Origin: Halodesulfovibrio marinisediminis DSM 17456
GTDB lineage: Bacteria; Desulfobacterota; Desulfovibrionia; Desulfovibrionales; Desulfovibrionaceae
Direction of reading: 5' to 3'
DNA: 64,000 bases
Assembly: GCF_900129975.1 (NCBI RefSeq)
Contig: NZ_FSRG01000003.1
Span: forward strand, 484,997 to 548,996
The translations under genes were made by a program, and so were the position numbers. The notes under the pieces are model-generated. The model was not told where the DNA came from. It worked only from the letters and a program-made list of their open reading frames with translations, and did no database searches. Below are positions 26,755 to 36,330 of this stretch, in pieces (positions within the stretch are counted from its first letter, which is position 1; every line of letters starts with the position of its first letter).

Positions 26755-29700
26755 TGTACCGATTTATTTCTGTTCTTACCTTAATTGTGTTGTTCTCCAT
26801 TCCTAGTGTGGCATCCGCACAATCCGTTGAAGATAGAAGTTGGATTCAACGGCAAATAATTCATCTTAAGGTCTACCCTCATAAGGGAAAAGCATATGAG
26901 CTGCTTAAAGAGGGTGATCGTAAAGGAGCGGCTGCTGAGTTTGCTAAAGTGTTGGAAATTGATCCTCAAGATACACAAGTTCGTCTGGATTACACACAGA
27001 CTCTGTATGACTTGGGAGAGTATACCAACGCTAAGACTCAAGCCTTGGAAGTACTCAAAGTGTTACCGGATAATGCCAATGCATTAATGCTGGCTGTGAA
27101 TTCAATGCAAAAGCTTGGGCGTAATACCAATGCGTTGGATTTATTACTTGATACCATTCACAAAGGTGTACTGCCCAAAAAAGCGCAGGAAGATGCTTTT
27201 GTCAGTGCTATTGATCTGTTAATTAAACAGAAAGAATACATGTTGTTGCTGGATGTTGTTAATAAAGAGGGTGACATTCTTTTTCCTGCAAAGCGCGATT
27301 ACATCCTTGCTTTAGCTTACAAAGGAGCTGGACGTGATGCAGAGGCGAAAACAGCGTATGAAAAAGCATTGTCTTACACAGGAAGAGACTCTCTTACCGA
27401 TAAGGATCGATTAGTTGCTCTTAGCGATTTAGCAGACATGTTTATGAAAGACCGTGAGTTTGATAAGGCGCAGAAAGTATTGCTCGAAGCGCATGCCCTT
27501 GCTCCAACTATGATGTCTGTTACCTATCGCTTGGCTGAACTTTCCTATGAGACTAAACAATATGATAAGGCTCTGGAATGGATTGAGTTGTCCTTGAAGA
27601 ACGATCAAACATCAAAACAGCTATTGCTGAAAGCCTTTATTCTGGAAGGTTTAGGTAAGCATGATGAGGCGTTAGGGCTTTTTGACAGATTGACTAGGAC
27701 TGCCGCAACCAAGAAAGAAAAGGCCCAATTATATACCCAGAAAGGGTTTGTAGCCCTGAAAGTAGGCAATAATGATGCGGCAATTGAAGCATTTGAGCAA
27801 TCATTATCCATTCTGCCGACGAATGAAGCACTGCTGGCGTTGGCTACGGCTCAGGCGAAAAGTGATGAGTGGGCGAAGGCCGTAGAAACATACGAACTAC
27901 TTTTATCTAAACTGGATGAAGGCCCAGACAAAGCACGTGTTCGTATGCAGCTTGGTATAGCTTACTTAAAAGTAGATAGAAACGATGAGGCGATGACTGA
28001 GCTTAGCAGCGCTCTTGAGTCAGGTTACCTTACTCCAAAAGAACAAGAAGACGCGCTACAGAATCTTGGTTTTCTGTATTACGGCTCCAAACAATATGAA
28101 GCAGCTAAAGAGGCATTTCTTGCTGCGTTAGAAAAACAACCTCATAACAATAAGACTCTGTTGGCGTTAGCTCGGGCTCAGATTGGAGCCGGGGACTATG
28201 AAGACGCTATTGCTACCTTAAAGGAAATGGATGCTCAGCAGCAAGATTTTGCTATCTCCATGTTACTAGCCTTTGCCTATGAAAAAAGCGGGCAGCATAA
28301 GCAGGCCATAGCGATCTATAAAACTATCTTAGAATCTGAAGAGCTTTATGGTGATGATACCATGGCGGTGCTTGAGCGCATGGCAACTATCGAAAGTCTC
28401 TCTGGAAGAAAAGGTCTCGCAGGGGATATGTATCTTAAAGCATATGAAGTTGCGGATACAAAAGATCCTGATTTACTTCTTCGTGCCGGAGAATCGTATT
28501 ATGGCGCAAAACAGTATGACAAGGCTTTAAGCATCTTGGAGAGGTACCTGAAAAGCGCCTCTGATGTAGATAATTTTGAAGCCTTCAGCATGATAGGTTC
28601 AATTTATACGCAACAGGGTAAAGTGAAAGAAGCTGCAGCGGCATTCCGTAGAGCTCTTACATATCCAAATCTTACTCGGAAACAGCGCACAACTCTTCTT
28701 GTTAATCTAGGTTACCTCTACATCAACATGGATGAGGTTGATACGGGGATAGAGTTTATGCGCCAGGCTATAGCAGTAGGTGGCGACAGCCCTCGCTTGC
28801 GGATGGATATGGGTACGGCTTTGTTTAGTCGAAAACATTATCCAGAAGCTATTGAGCAGTTTAGGCGCGCGAAAGAACTTGGTGCAGGATATCAAGCTGA
28901 TTTGTCACTAGGTTTTTGCTATGACAAGGTCAATAAGCCTGGTCTTGCACTCTACTATATGAAACTGGCAGAGCAGAATGCCCCAGAATCAGTACTTCAA
29001 AAGTCAGCTGATCTCTATAACCAGCTGGGTTACTTGTACGCAAGTGAGAAGAGTTACTGCGAAGCTATTATCAGCTATGAGCAAGCATTATGTATTAAAC
29101 CTAATGATTCGACTGCGTTTAAGCTTGGTCAGGTGCTGCGTCTTGCTGGTCAGTTAGAAGCTGCTGAGGCGATGCTGTGTTCAGTTGACCCTGAGCAGTT
29201 GGAAACTGTAGATGACCGCATACTTTATTATGAAATCTTGGGACGCGTGTACAAAGAGACCGAACAGTATGATAAGGCTCAGGAAGTATTCCGTATGGGT
29301 ATTGCCGAAAAACCAAGTGCAGAAGCATATTATCTGCTTGGACAGGCACAGGAAAGCTCAGAGGATCTTGAAGGAGCTATTAGTTCTTACCAGACCGCAG
29401 TAGAGATGAATCCTGCCGATGCCTATAAAATATCACTTGGGTATGCATATTATAAACATGAAGATTTAGAGCAAGCGGCAGTTATTTTTGAAGATCTTCT
29501 GATGAAAGATCCAGATTACGTTAACCTTGCAGAAGATCTGGCTTACATTAATAAGCAACTTTGTCGAAATGAGCTTTCTGTAGAGTGGTTTAAAAGAGCT
29601 ATTGATAACGAACGGCTCTATCCAAATGAAACTGCTAAGTCCCTTAGAAGAAAGATCTATGACTTTAAGGAAGAGATCAGATTCATAACCGATAGTTGGG

Positions 29701-30428
29701 ATGTTACCGGATTTTATAATTATTCACCTGATGATGCTAACTTTTATACAGATACACAGGGCATTGTGGTCGGTGTTCTTGATAACACCGCTGGTGTAGA
29801 GGTCGGCTATGCTCCTCCTAAAATTGGTTTCCGCGATGGCCGGATTTTCCAGATAATTGCACGAGTGAGTGTGAACCGTCAGAAATACGGTGTCTTTGAT
29901 TTTGAAGCAGACGGCACTCAGGGTGCTGCCGGTGTGCGCTATAAGCCGTTTAAAGATGCAGACATAGCATTGGGCGTTGAGCGGTTGTTTAAAATTGGCG
30001 AAGACGCTGAAGATAACACGTTGTTACGAGCCATGGGTGATTGGAACGATGGCTGGGCAATGAAGGCAACTGAGAAAAATTGGAACTATACCTTTATTTA
30101 TGGAGAGGTAGACCAATATGTTCAAGATGATGAACGTACGGTCTTCTTGGTTCATGGACGTCAGGGATGGACATGGAACTTCTATGATCAGTTGCTTCTT
30201 ACTCCGCATGTTTATGGAACATTTAGAGAAGTTTCTCCAGATAGGAATAATCTGAGTCACTTCGAATTCGGGCCTGCAGTATCATTTCGTTGGCTTGAGG
30301 GAGAGGATCAGTACATTTCCTATAAGCGGGATTGGGAAATTTTGCTTCGATATACCTATGGCAAATATACCAAGGACATCAGCGACGACTATTCCGGCGT
30401 GAGTGTCTCGTTAAGACTTAACTTCTAG
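26754..30428 (+). CDS. nfrA: NfrA-like TPR/outer-membrane protein
   Basis: A 1224-residue exported protein. A signal peptide (MYRFISVLTLIVLFSIPSVASA) is followed by more than twenty tetratricopeptide repeats (about 45-990; many AxxxYxxAL and YDKAxxxF units) and a C-terminal NfrA-C-type beta-barrel domain (about 1000-1224) of alternating strands ending in RLNF, the terminal Phe typical of outer-membrane proteins. In E. coli NfrA exports or anchors the NfrB-made glycan at the cell surface. The ATG overlaps the nfrB stop by one base (TAATG); GGGAG lies upstream. Architecture resembles other TPR-barrel polysaccharide exporters such as PgaA and BcsC. Confidence 0.9.
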   Translation: MYRFISVLTLIVLFSIPSVASAQSVEDRSWIQRQIIHLKVYPHKGKAYELLKEGDRKGAAAEFAKVLEIDPQDTQVRLDYTQTLYDLGEYTNAKTQALEVLKVLPDNANALMLAVNSMQKLGRNTNALDLLLDTIHKGVLPKKAQEDAFVSAIDLLIKQKEYMLLLDVVNKEGDILFPAKRDYILALAYKGAGRDAEAKTAYEKALSYTGRDSLTDKDRLVALSDLADMFMKDREFDKAQKVLLEAHALAPTMMSVTYRLAELSYETKQYDKALEWIELSLKNDQTSKQLLLKAFILEGLGKHDEALGLFDRLTRTAATKKEKAQLYTQKGFVALKVGNNDAAIEAFEQSLSILPTNEALLALATAQAKSDEWAKAVETYELLLSKLDEGPDKARVRMQLGIAYLKVDRNDEAMTELSSALESGYLTPKEQEDALQNLGFLYYGSKQYEAAKEAFLAALEKQPHNNKTLLALARAQIGAGDYEDAIATLKEMDAQQQDFAISMLLAFAYEKSGQHKQAIAIYKTILESEELYGDDTMAVLERMATIESLSGRKGLAGDMYLKAYEVADTKDPDLLLRAGESYYGAKQYDKALSILERYLKSASDVDNFEAFSMIGSIYTQQGKVKEAAAAFRRALTYPNLTRKQRTTLLVNLGYLYINMDEVDTGIEFMRQAIAVGGDSPRLRMDMGTALFSRKHYPEAIEQFRRAKELGAGYQADLSLGFCYDKVNKPGLALYYMKLAEQNAPESVLQKSADLYNQLGYLYASEKSYCEAIISYEQALCIKPNDSTAFKLGQVLRLAGQLEAAEAMLCSVDPEQLETVDDRILYYEILGRVYKETEQYDKAQEVFRMGIAEKPSAEAYYLLGQAQESSEDLEGAISSYQTAVEMNPADAYKISLGYAYYKHEDLEQAAVIFEDLLMKDPDYVNLAEDLAYINKQLCRNELSVEWFKRAIDNERLYPNETAKSLRRKIYDFKEEIRFITDSWDVTGFYNYSPDDANFYTDTQGIVVGVLDNTAGVEVGYAPPKIGFRDGRIFQIIARVSVNRQKYGVFDFEADGTQGAAGVRYKPFKDADIALGVERLFKIGEDAEDNTLLRAMGDWNDGWAMKATEKNWNYTFIYGEVDQYVQDDERTVFLVHGRQGWTWNFYDQLLLTPHVYGTFREVSPDRNNLSHFEFGPAVSFRWLEGEDQYISYKRDWEILLRYTYGKYTKDISDDYSGVSVSLRLNF

Positions 30429-30438
30429 AGGGTGTAAC

Positions 30439-31425
30439 ATGATAAGTCGTCTTCGTATAATTCTGATGAGTTGTGTTCTGATGCTTGTTGTTTTGCCAAG
30501 TTCCAGCTTTGCTATTCAGGGTGTAGCAGGAACCTTTTTCCAACCCACAAATGATATGAAAACATGGGATGAAGCAAAGTGGGAGACGTTGTTCGATACC
30601 TATCACCGTCTGGGAATCTGCGAAATTATCGTGCAGTGGGTTGTGTATGAAGATGCTACGGATAATTCAGGCAACCCGACATATGAGTATGACATGTCAG
30701 TCATCGAAAAGGTGTTATGTTATGCAGAACAATACGGTATGTATGTTACCGTAGGCGGTGTCTTTTTAAATACATTCTGGAAGCAGATTCAAGCTGACCC
30801 GGAGGTGTTGAAAGTACACCTGATGCGTATTCGCAGGGGTACCACTAAGTCTATTGAGACTATTGCTCCTCAGCTCCAGTGCTCTCCAGCATTTGCGGGA
30901 TGGTATATTTCTCAGGAAATCGATGATCGTACTTGGCTTGGTGAAACACATATGGGCATCCTTTGTACCTTCCTTAAGGATCTTTATAGTGACCTTAACG
31001 CTTTGGTACCAAATCAGCCGTTGTCTGTTTCTGCTTTTTCAAATGGTTGGGCTTCTCCGGAAAAACTTGGTTTGTTCTGGCGGACAGTTGCTGATGACGT
31101 TGGTGTAGGCCGCGTATTATTTCAGGACGGTGTAGGCGTTCGTAAGTTAGCAGTTGAAGAAGTGCCAATTTATCTTAAAGGACTGCATGAGCAGATGATG
31201 GGATCATGTTGTACTGTCCAGCCTGTTGTTGAAATATTTACTCAACTGGAAGGTGACACCTTTAAAGCAGAACCGGCACCATTAAAACGCATTCGTGAGC
31301 AACTGCGACAAGAGCTTCCTTATGCTCCGGATGGTGTTATGTTATTCAGTGTTGCAGAATACATGAGTCCTGTTGGTGGTGAAAAAGCAGAAGCGTTACT
31401 TCATCAGGTGCTTGCTGGGAAGTAA
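30439..31425 (+). CDS. Exported DUF4434-type glycoside-hydrolase-like protein
   Basis: A 328-residue protein with a signal peptide (cleavage near SSFA, about residue 27). The mature domain looks like a TIM-barrel of the DUF4434 group: GTFFQPTNDMKTWDEAKWETLF, then YHRLGICEIIVQWVVYED, GMYVTVGGVF and the conserved acidic pair in FAGWYISQEIDD. It lies ten bases after nfrA, in the place taken by the uncharacterised ybcH in the E. coli nfr operon, so a periplasmic trimming or modifying enzyme for the Nfr glycan is plausible. AGAGGG precedes the ATG. Confidence 0.8.
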   Translation: MISRLRIILMSCVLMLVVLPSSSFAIQGVAGTFFQPTNDMKTWDEAKWETLFDTYHRLGICEIIVQWVVYEDATDNSGNPTYEYDMSVIEKVLCYAEQYGMYVTVGGVFLNTFWKQIQADPEVLKVHLMRIRRGTTKSIETIAPQLQCSPAFAGWYISQEIDDRTWLGETHMGILCTFLKDLYSDLNALVPNQPLSVSAFSNGWASPEKLGLFWRTVADDVGVGRVLFQDGVGVRKLAVEEVPIYLKGLHEQMMGSCCTVQPVVEIFTQLEGDTFKAEPAPLKRIREQLRQELPYAPDGVMLFSVAEYMSPVGGEKAEALLHQVLAGK

Positions 31426-31498
31426 TGGATAGTTTTTTGAAGGAGCCTTTTTTGTACGACATTTTGCCTGACCACTTATAAAGACAATTAGATGATTA

Positions 31499-31540
31499 GC
31501 AAAAGCCCTTGCAGTAAAGAGTACTGCAAGGGCTTTTGTC
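31499..31540. terminator. Bidirectional terminator after the Nfr operon
   Basis: CAAAAGCCCTTGCAGTA and TACTGCAAGGGCTTTTG are nearly perfectly complementary around AAGAG; A- and T-runs serve both convergent operons. Confidence 0.9.
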
Positions 31541-31559
31541 TGGAATCGATAACGTTTTT

Positions 31560-33578
31560 TTACGTGGGAGGACGAGACAGCAGGATATGTAGATCATTAA
31601 TATAGCCCTGCAAGAAGGCAGCTTCACAACTAGCAAGATAATAGATCCAGGTTCTGCGGAAATAGTCGTCAAAACCCAGTTTGGTTATTTGGGGCCATTG
31701 TTGCTCAAAGTTCTTGCGCCATTGATTAAGCGTGTTGGCGTAATGCAGCCCAATAGCTTGTACTTTTTGCACACTGAGTGATGTTGTATCAGATGTGATC
31801 TCACAGATTCTGGCTAATGAGAGAAGCTCTCCACCGGGGAAAATGTGTTTGCGTACCCAGTCCACTCCCCATCGGTAATGGTCGTAATGTGCATCTTGAA
31901 TGGTGATAGTTTGAATGGCTGCAAGACCGGAAGGAGCGAGCAGATCTTCCAGCTTTTGGAAATATTCCGCATGAAATTTGTGACCGACTGCTTCCAGCAT
32001 TTCGATGGAAACAATTTTATCATATTGGCTGGAAAGTGTTCTGTAGTCCCGAAGTTGTATATCAACAAGATGATCAAGGTCGGCATCTTTAATGCGCTGT
32101 GTTGCATAGGTATATTGTTCTTGTGAAAGAGTAACACCTGTTATGCGACATCCGCGTTCCTTAGCGGTTTGCTCTGCAAAACCGCCCCATCCGCAACCGA
32201 TTTCGAGCACATGATCGTCAGCAGTTATTTGTGCTTTGTCTGCAAGAAGTCGATTTTTACGAAGCTGAGCTTCCTCCAAATCTTCTGTCACATCGGCTGG
32301 ATTGATAAAAACTCCGCTTGAATAGGTCATGGTAGGATCAAGGAAATGCCTGAACAGTTCATTGGAAAGATCATAATGGGCAGCTATGTTTGCCTTTGAA
32401 CCAGCCTCATCATTTTGGGGTGCTTTGAGATGCAAGTGCCGTTGTATCGCTCCTGAGAGTATAGCTGCGGTGTTTGTAAGCGCATTATGAGTTCTTGTGT
32501 GTATTTTCCTGTTTTCGAGGAAAAAGCGTATGACATCAACAACGTCAGGTGAGTCCCATAGTCCCTCTGAGTAGCCTTCACCTAGTCCTATATCACCTCG
32601 GCAAGCTATCTTGCGAAAGAGAGAGGGGGAATTGACCGTAAGTTCGGCTTTGGAGCCTGTATGTTCATCACCATACCGCTTGCTGGAGCCGTCGGGCATG
32701 GTAAGAGTCAGTTGTCCGAGCTGCATACGTTGGAGTGCGGTTTGTACCAGCTTTGTTGCAAGTCTATCCGTAATTTTTGGAGTATCTTTATGGCGTATGG
32801 TCATATCACTAACTGGTTCAGGTTTTGAGTAAAAGTGGATGCCTTTGCCGTAATGTAGCTTTCCTGCTTCCCACAATATCCTCGGCATAGTCAGATGCGC
32901 GGTTAGCGGTTTTGTGAAAGCCGTTTTGAGCAGTGCCATGTCTGTTAGCGGGACGCGTGTTTCTTCTAAAAGGTTTGCTTTAAATGTCCTGTCGGTTCCG
33001 TGAAATAGCTCTACAGTGACATCGAGATGCTCTCGAACATCTTCGAATGTGAAATGATATTCACCAGTAAGGTCCATGAACGGAGAAACATGAAACTGCT
33101 TAGGATGCTGGTAGCGTGCAGGGAACGTGTTTTCTGTTGAAGAATCTGATGCGGGTATTCCTGAGCCGGGCAGTGGGTAGACGTGTTTTTCCCCGAACGT
33201 GTTGTTTACTTCAGCTACACACCCTTGCAGACAGTTATCACGGAATATCCAGTAAAATGAGACAGGGTTGAATGAGTAGTTTACAAAGCGGGCTGAAGTA
33301 ACCAGATATATTATATCGCTTTCTGCTAATTCAATGTCTTGTTTATTAAGCAATTCAGTGAGCTTTTGACGAACTGAAGCTGGATTGTCTTGAAGGTAGT
33401 CCTTGTCATGGAATGATGCGAGGCGCAGCTTGTTGTACCCAAAGAGTATTCGTTTTTGATTCAGCTCTTGCAGTTCATCAATATCCAGTAGGTACGTATA
33501 AAGTGGGTATGAGAATGCATGTTTTTTTGGGGCGAATCGTTCGTGTTGAACCCTGCATGTGATTAGGGAGCTGTTCAC
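31560..33578 (-). CDS. DUF1365-cyclopropane-fatty-acid-synthase fusion
   Basis: A 672-residue fusion. Residues 1 to about 245 are a DUF1365 domain (RVQHERFAPKKHAFSYPLYTYLLDIDEL, FNPVSFYWIF, VNNTFGEKH, FHVSPFM), usually a separate protein encoded beside cfa genes. Residues from about 290 form a complete Cfa-type SAM methyltransferase: HYDLSNELFRHFLD, YSSGVF, VLEIGCGWGGFAEQTA and GVTLSQEQ, with the late FPGGELLSL. It should methylate or cyclopropanate unsaturated acyl chains of membrane phospholipids. It overlaps the upstream FAD-oxidoreductase gene by four bases. The fusion itself suggests that DUF1365 acts on the same lipid. Confidence 0.9.
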   Translation of the reverse strand: MNSSLITCRVQHERFAPKKHAFSYPLYTYLLDIDELQELNQKRILFGYNKLRLASFHDKDYLQDNPASVRQKLTELLNKQDIELAESDIIYLVTSARFVNYSFNPVSFYWIFRDNCLQGCVAEVNNTFGEKHVYPLPGSGIPASDSSTENTFPARYQHPKQFHVSPFMDLTGEYHFTFEDVREHLDVTVELFHGTDRTFKANLLEETRVPLTDMALLKTAFTKPLTAHLTMPRILWEAGKLHYGKGIHFYSKPEPVSDMTIRHKDTPKITDRLATKLVQTALQRMQLGQLTLTMPDGSSKRYGDEHTGSKAELTVNSPSLFRKIACRGDIGLGEGYSEGLWDSPDVVDVIRFFLENRKIHTRTHNALTNTAAILSGAIQRHLHLKAPQNDEAGSKANIAAHYDLSNELFRHFLDPTMTYSSGVFINPADVTEDLEEAQLRKNRLLADKAQITADDHVLEIGCGWGGFAEQTAKERGCRITGVTLSQEQYTYATQRIKDADLDHLVDIQLRDYRTLSSQYDKIVSIEMLEAVGHKFHAEYFQKLEDLLAPSGLAAIQTITIQDAHYDHYRWGVDWVRKHIFPGGELLSLARICEITSDTTSLSVQKVQAIGLHYANTLNQWRKNFEQQWPQITKLGFDDYFRRTWIYYLASCEAAFLQGYINDLHILLSRPPT

Positions 33579-34876
33579 ATCGATACTCCAAATTGGCTGG
33601 CTACGCGGGTACCTGATTTAGCTCCGTCTTCATGGAATCCATAGCCCTGATAGGCTCCGCAGAAAAATGTACGGTTCACTCCGTCAAGTTCCGGAAGTTT
33701 TGCTTGTGTCTTAATCGCCTGCAAAGAGTATTGTGGATGGGCGAATTGCTTATCTTCTATAAGAGATCCAGAGATTGGTTCTCGTATCGGATTTAGTGTC
33801 ACCGCATATTCTCGTTGCGCGCTGATATCTTGCAGGCGGTTCATGTAGTAGGTCACCCCCACCGTTCCGCCTTTGTTTTGTTTTGGGTCGCGAATGAAAT
33901 TCCAAGATGCCCGTCCAGAGACTTTTGGGGGGAGAAAGTTTGTATCAGTGTGGAGTACGACACGGTTGTCGGTGTAGTGCCAAGGGGTCAGTAGATCTTT
34001 CTCGTGTTCACTGGGGTCAGAAAGAAGACGCAGGCTAATGTCCGCGTGAGTAGCCAGCACCACAGCGTCAAATTGCTCTGTTTCCTGATTTATAATTACC
34101 TGCACGCCCTTTGAGTGACGGGTTACCGAAGATACTGGTGAGTCTGTACGAATTTTTCCTGTGAATTGTTTTTTGAATGCTTCTACGTATGAGTAGCTTC
34201 CTCCGCGGACATAGTACCATTGTGGAAGTCTAGTGTGGGTTAGCAGCATATGGTTGTCAAAAAAACGCACAAGTGCTTCAGCGGGAAATTGGTGTGTGTT
34301 TTCGTCTGGAGCTGACCATATAGCTCCAGCCATGGGAAGCAGGTAGTTGTTTTCGAAGTCTTTGTTATATTTTTTTTCTGTCAAATATTCTTCAATGGTT
34401 TTTCCTGTAAGAGCTCCTGACAGTAAGTCTTGTTTAGCTTCACTGTTAAATCTTCTGATTCCGTTAAGCATTCGCCAGAAGATAGGGGAGATGAGGTTGC
34501 GTTTACGCGCAAGCATGCCTCGTATTCCTGTTCCGGCATACATAAATCCGGTTTCAGGGTCATGGAAGGCAAATGACATGTCAGAGTTGGCGTGTGAGAC
34601 ATTCAGTTGCTTGAGGAAAGTATTGAACGTTGGATAGTTGGCTTCATTGAAAACAATAAAACCCATATCTACAGGAATATATTGGGTGGGAGCATTACCT
34701 CGTGAAAGAGGGACCCTGGCGGTATAGGTGTGACCGCCTAACTGTGGCTCTTTTTCAATCAACGTAACATTGTGTTTACGCGAAATAAGATGAGCAGCCA
34801 CGATGCCGGAAATGCCTCCGCCAATAACTGCCACACGTAAGGGCGTAGATTTGTAGTCTATGGATTGCTGATACAT
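33575..34876 (-). CDS. FAD-dependent amine-oxidase-like protein
   Basis: A 433-residue flavoprotein of the amine oxidase/phytoene-desaturase superfamily. The dinucleotide motif VAVIGGGISGIVAAHLIS is followed by EKEPQLGGHTYT; the C-terminal FCGAYQGYGFHEDG contacts the flavin. Members of this subgroup (sometimes annotated as COG2907) are almost always adjacent to DUF1365 and cfa genes in Proteobacteria, where they are implicated in modifying unsaturated or cyclopropane lipids under oxidative or light stress. It is translationally coupled to the DUF1365-Cfa fusion. Confidence 0.9.
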   Translation of the reverse strand: MYQQSIDYKSTPLRVAVIGGGISGIVAAHLISRKHNVTLIEKEPQLGGHTYTARVPLSRGNAPTQYIPVDMGFIVFNEANYPTFNTFLKQLNVSHANSDMSFAFHDPETGFMYAGTGIRGMLARKRNLISPIFWRMLNGIRRFNSEAKQDLLSGALTGKTIEEYLTEKKYNKDFENNYLLPMAGAIWSAPDENTHQFPAEALVRFFDNHMLLTHTRLPQWYYVRGGSYSYVEAFKKQFTGKIRTDSPVSSVTRHSKGVQVIINQETEQFDAVVLATHADISLRLLSDPSEHEKDLLTPWHYTDNRVVLHTDTNFLPPKVSGRASWNFIRDPKQNKGGTVGVTYYMNRLQDISAQREYAVTLNPIREPISGSLIEDKQFAHPQYSLQAIKTQAKLPELDGVNRTFFCGAYQGYGFHEDGAKSGTRVASQFGVSM

Positions 34877-34965
34877 AGAACCATTTGTACTACAACCCGT
34901 TTGTTATAGGAAGGATGAGATAGCTATTGTTATGAAGTTGGTTCTTAGATTTCACACAGCCAATT

Positions 34966-35508
34966 TTAGGTGGTTGGCTCTTTTGCTTTAACCTGACGCG
35001 TAAGAAGGTACCTTATAGGTAGATAAAAGACTGGTGCCGCAACTGACCAAGTGGCAATCCACCCGAGAATTGCGTGGAGAAGAGGGATACCAAGAACCGC
35101 AAAAGATCCAATGGGGTCAGTGACGACAATGGTGATTATTTCCGGAACAGTAGTTGTGAAATGGGGGATGCCGAGAAGTGTTTCACCAAAACGCAAAAAT
35201 GGAATCATCAGCACGTACTGAAATGGAGTGAATACTAGGCTGATTCCACTGGTAATGGCTTTATTACAACGAAAAATCCAAGAGAGAATTAATGCCATAA
35301 TTGGGTTAGTGCCGATTTGAGGCCACGTAGCGGATACTAACCCTAAGATACAGGCAAGAGTCACCTTGGGAACAGACGTTCCCCTCGTCAGCTCTTGGAT
35401 AACGGGTTTACGCACTTTTCGGTGCCAGAAGCGGACGGGCCAGCTCGCCCTTTGAGAAGTAGAGGTCGGCATCAAATTAGTATGCACTTTTTCCAACCAA
35501 AAAAACAT
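34966..35508 (-). CDS. DUF2062-type membrane protein
   Basis: A 180-residue membrane protein resembling DUF2062: a basic N-terminal stretch, then RGTSVPKVTLACILGLVSATWPQIGTNPIMALILSWIFRCN, followed by three more hydrophobic spans. The family function is unknown. It lies 89 bases upstream of the amine oxidase gene on the same strand and is divergent from the SDR gene with only 48 bases between the starts. The start is uncertain: neither the ATG at 35508 nor an internal ATG at 35472 has a good ribosome site. Confidence 0.65.
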   Translation of the reverse strand: MFFWLEKVHTNLMPTSTSQRASWPVRFWHRKVRKPVIQELTRGTSVPKVTLACILGLVSATWPQIGTNPIMALILSWIFRCNKAITSGISLVFTPFQYVLMIPFLRFGETLLGIPHFTTTVPEIITIVVTDPIGSFAVLGIPLLHAILGWIATWSVAAPVFYLPIRYLLTRQVKAKEPTT

Positions 35509-35556
35509 GCTAGTGTTGTGATTGTCTCTTTACTATTTTGAAATGAGGGCAAGACT

Positions 35557-36330
35557 ATGCAGCATGTACAAACTATTTGGCTTACAGGCGCTACAAGCGG
35601 TATCGGCGAAGCATTGGTGACTAAATTTATCGCCGAAGGAAAGCGTGTAGCGCTTACTGCTCGTAACGCACAGAAACTTTCTGAGATGATTAGCCAGTTC
35701 AATGCAGAAGGAAAATTAATGTATGTTGCAGCAGACGTCCGGAATGAGGATGCACTGCGGGGTGCTTACGAGCTGGTCCGCGAAAAGTGGGGCGTTCCTG
35801 ATTTGGTAATGGCAAATGCTGGTACGCATATAAATATGCCAGCCAGCCAGATATCTATAGAGGCCTGCCGTCAGTTGTTTGAGATAAATTTGTATGGAGC
35901 TGTTAACACCTTGCTGGTGGCGTTACCGGATATGCTTGAACGTGGTAGCGGGCACCTTGTTGGAGTCGGGTCTTTGTCGTCTTATCGTGGATTGCCTTGG
36001 GCTGCTGCCTACGGTGCCACCAAAGCAGGATTGAATAATTTCCTTCAAAGTCTTCGGTTTGATGTTGAACCTTATGGGCTTACTGTAACAGCCGTTAATC
36101 CGGGGTTTGTAAAAACCCAACTCACGGATCTGAATCCATTCCCAATGCCACTGATCATCAGTTCGGAACGTGCAGCAGAATATATTTGGGATGGGCTTTC
36201 ACGTAAGAAAATGGAAATACATTTTCCTCCATTGTTTTCATGGGCATGCAAGGCCATGCGAGTGTTGCCTTATCCGCTCTATCACATGTTGATTCGTCGT
36301 ATAACTGGAAGTGGTAACAGGAGAGGGTAA
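35557..36330 (+). CDS. Short-chain dehydrogenase/reductase
   Basis: A 257-residue classical SDR. NAD(P)-binding is through WLTGATSGIGEALV (near 6-20) and ANAGTHIN; the catalytic residues are Ser in GVGSLSSYRG and Tyr/Lys in YGATKAG (near 152-156). VNPGFVKTQLT follows. SDRs of this kind occur next to DUF3833, amine oxidase, DUF1365 and cfa genes in proteobacterial stress loci, so it probably acts on the same lipid. Its stop overlaps the start of the next gene by one base (TAATG). Confidence 0.9.
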   Translation: MQHVQTIWLTGATSGIGEALVTKFIAEGKRVALTARNAQKLSEMISQFNAEGKLMYVAADVRNEDALRGAYELVREKWGVPDLVMANAGTHINMPASQISIEACRQLFEINLYGAVNTLLVALPDMLERGSGHLVGVGSLSSYRGLPWAAAYGATKAGLNNFLQSLRFDVEPYGLTVTAVNPGFVKTQLTDLNPFPMPLIISSERAAEYIWDGLSRKKMEIHFPPLFSWACKAMRVLPYPLYHMLIRRITGSGNRRG

